Shown: positions 13,284-17,970 of the stretch, in pieces
Layout: each line of letters starts with the position of its first letter
How positions within the stretch are numbered: the stretch's first letter is position 1
DNA from: Desulfobulbaceae bacterium
GTDB taxonomy: Bacteria > Desulfobacterota > Desulfobulbia > Desulfobulbales > Desulfurivibrionaceae
Assembly: GCA_003557565.1 (NCBI GenBank)
Contig: PWOG01000258.1
Coordinates: 1 to 17,970, forward strand
DNA length: 17,970 nt
Direction: 5' to 3'
Program-made: the position numbers and the translations under genes
Notes under the pieces: model-generated
What the model was told of the DNA's origin: nothing
Seen by the model: only the letters and a program-made list of their open reading frames with translations
Database searches by the model: none

Positions 13284-15080
13284 TTAGCGTATATCCATCA
13301 GGTGCTCGGTGATACCCGGGAAGGCCACCATGAACATCAGCCAGGCCAGAAACAGGGTCAGGATAACATTGAAACCCTGGCTGAAGGCGTAATGATAAAG
13401 AATCTTGCCGCCTTCGAAGTACTTGGCCAGTTCGCGGAAGTTGGTCGCCAGCCCGATGCTGACAAACGCCATGCAGAATAACCAGCCCCGCAATGGGTTG
13501 GCCCAGCCGCTCAAGGCGCCGTCGCTGATGATGACCTCGCCCACGCCGGGGCTCATGAGCTCGTAGATGATGGTGAAGACCACGGAAGCCCCAATAAAGC
13601 CGATGACGAACTTGGGGAAACGGGTCCAGATCTCCTTCATTGCCGCACCGAAGGTAAGCTGCACGTTGCTGCTGCTGGTTTCGATCTTGGTGGCCCAGTA
13701 AGCGGCGATGGCGAAAGCGATGACCCCGATCATCACGTTCTGGATCATCTTCAGGGTGGCCGCGGTATACATGGCCCCGGGACCGAGCAGTTCGCCGGCG
13801 GCGACCACCGCTCCAGTGGAGTCCACGGTGCCACCGATCCAGGCCCCGCCGACGATGGGGTTCATCCCCAGGGCCAGGACCAGGGCCGGCATGGCAAACA
13901 TCATAATGGCGGTGAAGGCGATGGACAGACCTACGGCAATGGTCAGTTCCTCGTTTTTGGCCTTACTGGCCGCCGCCGCGGCGATGGCCGCCGAAACCCC
14001 GCAGACACTGGCGGCGGCGGCGATGGTGACATTGAGTGGCCGGGATGGCAGTTTGATGATTTTTTCACCGAACCAGTAGCCGATGACCAAAACGGCGGGG
14101 GTTACACCCCAGGCGATGATAATGCCGGGAGCGCCGATCATCAGGATCAGGCCGAAGAGAATACTGCCGCCCAGCAGGACCAGACCGGTTTTGATATAGT
14201 ATTCCACCTGCACCGCCGGCTTGGCCCATCGGGGGGTGCCCACGGTGTTGCTGATCAGCAGGCCCAGCAGGATCGCCCACAGCACGTAGCTGAGACCGTA
14301 CTGGGTGGCGAAGCTGTGGCCGGCGATAAAATAAGCGATAATGCTCAAAACAAAAATAAAGGGAAAGCCCAGGTAAAAGCCGCCCACCTTCTGCCCCATG
14401 AAGCGCATGCCCACTGAGAACAGCAGGGCTATCAGGACCATCAGCACAATCACCGAGGGAATGATGTTGTAAGCCTGGATTTCCGCCTCACTCCGGGCGC
14501 TGGATTCCGCCCTGAGGGCGCTCCTCCAGTCCTCGATGGCTTCGTCGGCGGCGTGGTTCAGGGCCGGATCCTCGAAATTGGCCGCTTCCGCCGCCGCCTG
14601 AGCCGCTTCCGCCTGCTCCCGGGCCTCGATCCTGGTTTCTTGGGCTTCTTCGTACATTGGCCGCGCTTCGGCCCGGCGCTGGGCCGCCGCTTCTTCGGTC
14701 AGAACAAAGGATTGAGCCGGTGAAGTGTCCCATCCTTTGGGGCGCTGCAGCAGGGTACCCAGTTGCCGCCCTAAAGGTGTTCGCCTGGCCTGGAGGGCAT
14801 TCAACGTTCGCTCCGCTTCCGCGTATTCAATGGTGACGAACGGCGCCCGTTCCATTTCGGCGTCCATGATCGCCTGGTTATGGGCGATGATTTCCTTCAT
14901 GTCTTCAGGCGGACTGTACATAAAGAAAGCCAGGCCCAGCAGGAGCAGGAATCCCCCCAGCCAGTTGGCCCACCAGTCCTCCTTCTTCCAAAGATCTTCC
15001 CATTTGCTTTTGCCCTTTTGCAGGGCGCCTTCTTCTTCTTTAATGGCTGCGCTGATGCCTTTTTTTGCTTCTTCTGACAT
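13284..15080 (-). CDS. YeiH-family putative sulfate exporter with long N-terminal extension
   Basis: This is a polytopic inner-membrane protein of 598 aa; typical YeiH proteins (Cons_hypoth698) are about 350 aa. From residue 206 on there are about ten membrane segments with family features such as LWAILLGLLISNTVG, IKTGLVLLGGSILFG, AAASVCGVSAAIAAAAASKAKNEELT, GGAWIGGTVDSTGAVVAAGELLG and the C-terminal AFVSIGLATNFREL. Ahead of this core, residues 1-36 are charged, 37-56 form an additional membrane helix, and 57-205 form a largely Ala/Glu/Arg-rich, likely coiled-coil segment. AAGGAGGT lies six bases before the ATG, a very strong ribosome site. It is the second gene after uspA, 54 nt downstream. 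Substrate is unproven; 'sulfate exporter' is a family label, and in a sulfur-metabolising host a role with sulfate, sulfite or another anion is an inference. Confidence 0.88.
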   Translation of the reverse strand: MSEEAKKGISAAIKEEEGALQKGKSKWEDLWKKEDWWANWLGGFLLLLGLAFFMYSPPEDMKEIIAHNQAIMDAEMERAPFVTIEYAEAERTLNALQARRTPLGRQLGTLLQRPKGWDTSPAQSFVLTEEAAAQRRAEARPMYEEAQETRIEAREQAEAAQAAAEAANFEDPALNHAADEAIEDWRSALRAESSARSEAEIQAYNIIPSVIVLMVLIALLFSVGMRFMGQKVGGFYLGFPFIFVLSIIAYFIAGHSFATQYGLSYVLWAILLGLLISNTVGTPRWAKPAVQVEYYIKTGLVLLGGSILFGLILMIGAPGIIIAWGVTPAVLVIGYWFGEKIIKLPSRPLNVTIAAAASVCGVSAAIAAAAASKAKNEELTIAVGLSIAFTAIMMFAMPALVLALGMNPIVGGAWIGGTVDSTGAVVAAGELLGPGAMYTAATLKMIQNVMIGVIAFAIAAYWATKIETSSSNVQLTFGAAMKEIWTRFPKFVIGFIGASVVFTIIYELMSPGVGEVIISDGALSGWANPLRGWLFCMAFVSIGLATNFRELAKYFEGGKILYHYAFSQGFNVILTLFLAWLMFMVAFPGITEHLMDIR

Positions 15081-15134
15081 GTCCGTACCTCCTTGTGCTG
15101 GCTCTCCGGCTCTAAATCCGACTGTTAGAAAATT

Positions 15135-15563
15135 TCAGTGGACGACCAAGACGTTGCGATCGCATCTGCTCACCACCTTGTCGGCCACGTTGCCGAGCCT
15201 GTTCCGGCCGCCACCGCCATGCTTGCCCGCGGCTCCGATGACGACGAAGTCGGCGTCGACTTCCTCGGCGCTTTCCAGGATGCTCGCCGCTTCGGCGTTG
15301 CCGGTCTTGATTTGGATATCCGCGGTGATTCCCCGGGCCTTGAGGGTTTCAGCGATTTTGGCCTTGATTCCCTGGCCTTCCTTGTAGAGGGTGCTGGTAA
15401 TGGTGTTGCATTCGTCAATGCCCACATCCACCAGGCAAAGATCGGGAATGACGATCACCACGTGGATGCTGGCTTCCCCTCCGAGTTTGTCCGCCAGTTG
15501 TACGGCCTGATCCAGGGCTTTGTAAGAGTGTTCCGAGCCGTCATGTGGTACTAAGAATCTCAT
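15135..15563 (-). CDS. UspA-family universal stress protein
   Basis: This is a 142-aa single-domain Usp with the Rossmann-like fold: MRFLVPHDGSEHSYKALDQA at the N-terminus (HDGS as the first strand-loop), ADFVVIGAAGKHGGGGRNRL (104-123) and GNVADKVVSRCDRNVLVV to the end. The G110-X2-G113-X10-G124-N ATP-binding pattern is intact, so it should bind nucleotide. The ATG at 15561-15563 has AGGAGG six bases upstream; the frame is open further but lacks another such site. It heads the group with the YeiH-like transporter and probably regulates or senses for it. The start lies about 60 nt downstream of the predicted sigma-54 transcription start. Confidence 0.93.
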   Translation of the reverse strand: MRFLVPHDGSEHSYKALDQAVQLADKLGGEASIHVVIVIPDLCLVDVGIDECNTITSTLYKEGQGIKAKIAETLKARGITADIQIKTGNAEAASILESAEEVDADFVVIGAAGKHGGGGRNRLGNVADKVVSRCDRNVLVVH

Positions 15564-15636
15564 GGTGGGCCTCCTGTAGTGAGATGGTTGGTTTGGTGTG
15601 GCTGCCTGTTGTTGCCGCTGTGTAATTTTTGGTAAA

Positions 15637-15651
15637 AGCAACAAGCGTGCC
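15637..15651 (-). promoter_or_regulatory. Sigma-54 promoter for uspA-yeiH
   Basis: Read on the minus strand the site is GGCACGCTTGTTGCT, preceded by C. It has the invariant GG and GC with exactly ten bases between them and matches TGGCACG-N4-TTGCW at all positions but the first T. It lies 73 nt before the uspA ATG, with predicted transcription start near 15625. Such promoters require an AAA+ activator bound upstream. Confidence 0.65.
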
Positions 15652-15743
15652 GGTTTTTCATACCATTTTCCGGGTTTGCTCGTGTTTTGTGAATAGTGCG
15701 CAAAAACGAAAGGATGTAATCACATGGCGGGCCCCGATGTAAG

Positions 15744-15773
15744 CAGACCCCCGGGGCAGCTCCGGGGGGTCTG
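15744..15773. promoter_or_regulatory. GC-rich palindrome, candidate activator binding site
   Basis: CAGACCCCC (15744-15752) and GGGGGTCTG (15765-15773) are perfect 9-base inverted arms, with further CCGG/CCGG symmetry inside. Because the flanking genes diverge, no transcript should end here, so a terminator role is unlikely. Its centre lies about 110 bp upstream of the sigma-54 site, the usual distance for an NtrC-type enhancer. Confidence 0.4.
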
Positions 15774-15932
15774 GGTCTTTGGTGGGAAAAAGGTGCATAG
15801 TGCTGGCAGCAGGTGCTAACCGAGGTTGGCGGCCGGTGGTAAGCTGGTACAGCTTTGGATGAACAGAAGTTGCTTTGCAGTCTGTTGTTGGTAATATGCC
15901 GGATGTTGCGATATGCTTTTATTGTTCGGCGG

Positions 15933-15949
15933 AATCATCAATAATGATT
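15933..15949. promoter_or_regulatory. AT-rich inverted repeat upstream of the kinase gene
   Basis: AATCAT-CAATA-ATGATT is a perfect 6-base inverted repeat with a 5-base spacer, 66 nt before the kinase start. Its ATAATGATTAT part resembles a Fur half-site (GATAATGAT), so an iron or other dimeric repressor is a possibility, but a single site is weak evidence. Confidence 0.3.
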
Positions 15950-16015
15950 ATGGCTGCGTGATGTTTACCGGCTCCCGCTGACGGCAAAAGGCCGGCTTCA
16001 GCCATGGAGAAGATA

Positions 16016-17875
16016 ATGGAAGACAGGGCCCAAAACGGCGCCAATCAAAACGGTATCCCGCCTTTAGTTCCGGGGGTCGGGCGGCGGCTGCACAACTCTT
16101 TCAGCATTCAGTTTAAATTTCTTCTGGGTACCGGTTTTATCCTCTTGCTTAACTGCCTTTTTACCGCCCTTGTAATTTATCAGTATGAAAAAGGGCAGTT
16201 GGAGGAGCAGGCTTATGCCCATTCGGAGTTGGTGATGGCGGCGGTGGAAGCCAGCCGGGCTTATGTGCGGGAAGAACTGCGGCCGACCATGTATCGTCGT
16301 TTGGGCAGTGAACATTTTATCCCCGAAGCCATGAGCACCTCCTATGTGGGACGGGCGGTGATGGAGCGCTTTGCCCCGGCCATGGTGGATTACGACTATC
16401 GCCGGGTGGCGATAAACGCCCGTAATCCAGGTTATGAGGCGAATGAACTGGAACGGCGGATGATTGATTATTTCGCTGAACATCCCAGAGAATCTGAGTG
16501 GCGCGGCCTGGTAACTGTTGATGGCAAGGAAACCTTCAAGAGGTTCAAACCGGTAACCTTTGACGAGGAATGCCTGCTCTGCCATGGCCGGGCCGCGGAT
16601 GCCCCGGAAGGTCTGGTGGCAACCTATGGGGACAGTCTGGGGTTCGGCCGCCAGGCCGGCGAGCTGTCCGGCCTGGTCGCCGTGGGGGTGCCGGTGACCA
16701 GCGCCCTGGCCAATGCCCGGGAAAAGGCATTTTCAGTTTTCCTGATAGTCTTTATTGGTGTGGCCCTGGTCTTTATCGTCCTGAGTTTTTTCTTTCACCG
16801 GATGGTGGTCAGCAACCTTCTCAACCTGCTGGAAATTTTCCGGGAACAGGAAGATCATGTTCCAATGGAGTTCTTTAAGGTGGACGGTCGGGCTTCCGAT
16901 GACTCCGACTTCCCGCGGAGGCGGCCCCCGGCGGGGGAAGATCAAACCTCATCTTTGAACCTTGCCATGTTCAAAGAGTTTCCCAGTAAGGATGAGCTGG
17001 CTGAGCTTACGGCGGCGGCTTACATCATGGCCGAAGATCTTCGCCGGACAAGGGAGCAGTTGCGGCAATACAACCGGGAACTGGAAAGGCGGGTGGCCGA
17101 ACGCACCAGGGCCCTGCGGGACTCCGAGGCCCAGCTGCAGCAGCAGCAGCTGGAGAAAAAAATCCAGCAGACCGAAAAGATGGTGGCCATCGGTCAACTG
17201 GTGGCGGGGCTGGCCCATGAGATCAACAACCCCCTGGGGGTTATCCTATGTTACGTGGACCTGATCAAAAGGCAGCCGGACATGGATTTCCAGGTTCTTA
17301 AAGATCTGGAGGTTATAGAAAAGCAGGCCCGGGATTGTAAGCGGATTGTCGGGGATCTTCTGAATTTTTCCCGGGGCGGGGAAAGCCACAAGCAGCTGGT
17401 GGATCTCAACCGGATCATTGAGGAAGTGGCCGGGATTGTCGCTCCCCAGTTCGGTAAACAGGGGGTGGCCATCAACCTGGACCTGGCTTCGGGGCTGCCT
17501 TTGCTTGAATTGGATGAAAACAAGATCAAGCAGGTGTTTCTCAATCTTCTGCTCAATGCCCGCCAGGCCATGCAGGAAGAAGGCGGCGAAATTGAAATAA
17601 GCAGTTTTTTGCTGGCGGCTAACGGTAAGGTCCGAGTGCGGGTCCGGGATAACGGACCCGGAATCGACTCCGGGGACCTGGCCAGGATTTTCGATCCCTT
17701 TTTCAGTACCAAGGGCACCGGCGAGGGTACCGGGCTGGGGCTTTCGGTCAGCCATGGAATCATCAAGGAACACGGCGGAATTATCGGGGTGGAAAGCCGG
17801 GTTGGCCATTGGACCTGTTTTGTAATCGATCTGCCGCTTTCCCAGGATCGACCGATAATTGCCATTCCAACGTAA
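16016..17875 (+). CDS. Sensor histidine kinase with extracytoplasmic DUF3365 c-type haem domain
   Basis: This is a membrane sensor kinase of 619 aa. The ATG at 16016 is chosen because GGAG (16007-16010) sits five bases upstream; the ATG at 16004 has no ribosome site. TM1 is at about 35-55 and TM2 at about 239-261, bracketing a sensor domain of the DUF3365 (Tll0287-like) type. This contains EECLLCHG with C186, C189 and H190, a CXXCH c-type haem motif. A short HAMP-like or linker region and a long coiled coil (NRELERRVAERTRALRDSEA) follow. The HisKA H-box is GLAHEINNPLG with H401, then N-box FLNLLLNARQAM, G1 DNGPGID, F-box FDPFFSTK and G2 GEGTGLGLSV. No receiver domain is fused. The HEINNPL-type kinase usually pairs with an NtrC-like regulator, not seen here. 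It probably senses redox state or a small ligand such as NO, CO or O2 through haem. Confidence 0.9.
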   Translation: MEDRAQNGANQNGIPPLVPGVGRRLHNSFSIQFKFLLGTGFILLLNCLFTALVIYQYEKGQLEEQAYAHSELVMAAVEASRAYVREELRPTMYRRLGSEHFIPEAMSTSYVGRAVMERFAPAMVDYDYRRVAINARNPGYEANELERRMIDYFAEHPRESEWRGLVTVDGKETFKRFKPVTFDEECLLCHGRAADAPEGLVATYGDSLGFGRQAGELSGLVAVGVPVTSALANAREKAFSVFLIVFIGVALVFIVLSFFFHRMVVSNLLNLLEIFREQEDHVPMEFFKVDGRASDDSDFPRRRPPAGEDQTSSLNLAMFKEFPSKDELAELTAAAYIMAEDLRRTREQLRQYNRELERRVAERTRALRDSEAQLQQQQLEKKIQQTEKMVAIGQLVAGLAHEINNPLGVILCYVDLIKRQPDMDFQVLKDLEVIEKQARDCKRIVGDLLNFSRGGESHKQLVDLNRIIEEVAGIVAPQFGKQGVAINLDLASGLPLLELDENKIKQVFLNLLLNARQAMQEEGGEIEISSFLLAANGKVRVRVRDNGPGIDSGDLARIFDPFFSTKGTGEGTGLGLSVSHGIIKEHGGIIGVESRVGHWTCFVIDLPLSQDRPIIAIPT

Positions 17876-17970
17876 GTGATCACGGAGGCAAAATGGTAAG
17901 CGCCCGCAGGGTGCCGCAGGTTGTGGTGAGCCTCGACGGCGAAGCGTACATCAGTACGTGAGCCGGCCCG
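17876..17970 (+). repeat. Palindromic repeat, copy F, directly after the kinase stop codon (cut by window end)
   Basis: GTGATCACGGAGGCAAAATG (17876-17895) and the arm starting GTAAGCGCCCGCAGGGTGCC (17896-17915) parallel copy E. An apical CGTAC-ATCA-GTACG hairpin and GTGAGCCGGCCCG follow; the right arm lies beyond the window. The element begins at the first base after the TAA. Between GTGCC and GAGCCGG it has 44 bases where copies B and E have 43, so the peptide frame of those copies would meet TGA here. As a free-standing intergenic copy it is not under coding constraint. Confidence 0.88.

Larger units (their letters stand above)
15564..16003. other. Divergent regulatory region between uspA and the sensor kinase gene
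   Basis: This 440-nt stretch has no gene. From left to right it holds the uspA leader, a sigma-54-type promoter on the minus strand (15637-15651), a GC-rich palindrome (15744-15773), an unremarkable stretch, and an AT-rich inverted repeat (15933-15949) near the kinase gene. A weak TTGGTA-N18-TATGCT pair for the kinase lies around 15889-15918. Confidence 0.6.

Noticed and set aside
15744..15777. Rho-independent terminator reading of the GC-rich palindrome
   Set aside because: It lies between divergent genes where no transcript should end, and the following TCTTT is weak.
1..17970. CRISPR array, tRNA, rRNA or transposase gene
   Set aside because: I found no regularly spaced repeats, no tRNA cloverleaf or rRNA-like segment, and no transposase or integrase frame. 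The mobilising enzyme for the palindromic repeat, if any, is outside the window.

Overview
The window is high-GC bacterial chromosome with densely packed housekeeping genes. Gene content suggests a sulfate- or sulfur-metabolising member of the Desulfobacterota, perhaps Desulfobulbales-like. The main clues are a YeiH-type 'putative sulfate exporter' with a UspA protein, a haem-binding DUF3365 histidine kinase, a DUF3786 protein, and EF-P next to EpmA. This is inference from gene families; no rRNA or other taxonomic marker is present.

Layout. Left end, minus strand: ispG followed by proS (its C-terminus is off the window), a two-gene unit. A 421-nt gap holding a 109-nt palindromic repeat leads to a plus-strand ferritin with its own terminator. 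Next is a plus-strand DUF2065-queA pair, facing a minus-strand FmdB-type zinc ribbon gene. A plus-strand series follows: a membrane-linked lytic transglycosylase, pepN, a DUF3786 gene, efp, epmA (the EF-P lysine ligase) and a 209-aa one-TM protein of unknown function. Then comes a minus-strand group: uspA, a YeiH-family transporter with a long N-terminal extension, and a 69-aa one-TM protein. The right end is a plus-strand hybrid histidine-kinase-like sensor (not a fused receiver: sensor plus kinase only) with an extracytoplasmic DUF3365 domain carrying a CXXCH haem motif. It is divergent from uspA across a 440-nt regulatory region.

Most unusual feature. A palindromic repeat of about 109 nt occurs several times. 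One copy lies inside queA and one inside pepN. Both are in the same reading frame and orientation and add the same kind of 43-residue peptide, identical at 29 of 43 positions, to two unrelated enzymes. A third copy begins directly after the kinase stop codon. A fourth, inverted and of a divergent subtype, lies between ispG and the ferritin gene. Degenerate or partial copies lie between queA and the FmdB gene and again inside queA. The arms of the inverted repeat show a compensatory base change between copies. The intergenic copy has an extra base that would put a stop in the peptide frame. This resembles in concept the Rickettsia palindromic elements (mobile DNA tolerated in frame inside proteins), but the sequence is one I do not recognise.

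Second theme. The uspA-yeiH group has a near-consensus sigma-54 promoter (GG and GC elements 10 nt apart), with a strong palindrome about 110 bp upstream, where NtrC-type activators normally bind. The divergent kinase is of the HEINNPL type that usually pairs with such activators. I infer a haem/redox-sensing kinase to sigma-54 activator to UspA/YeiH circuit; the response regulator would have to lie outside this window.
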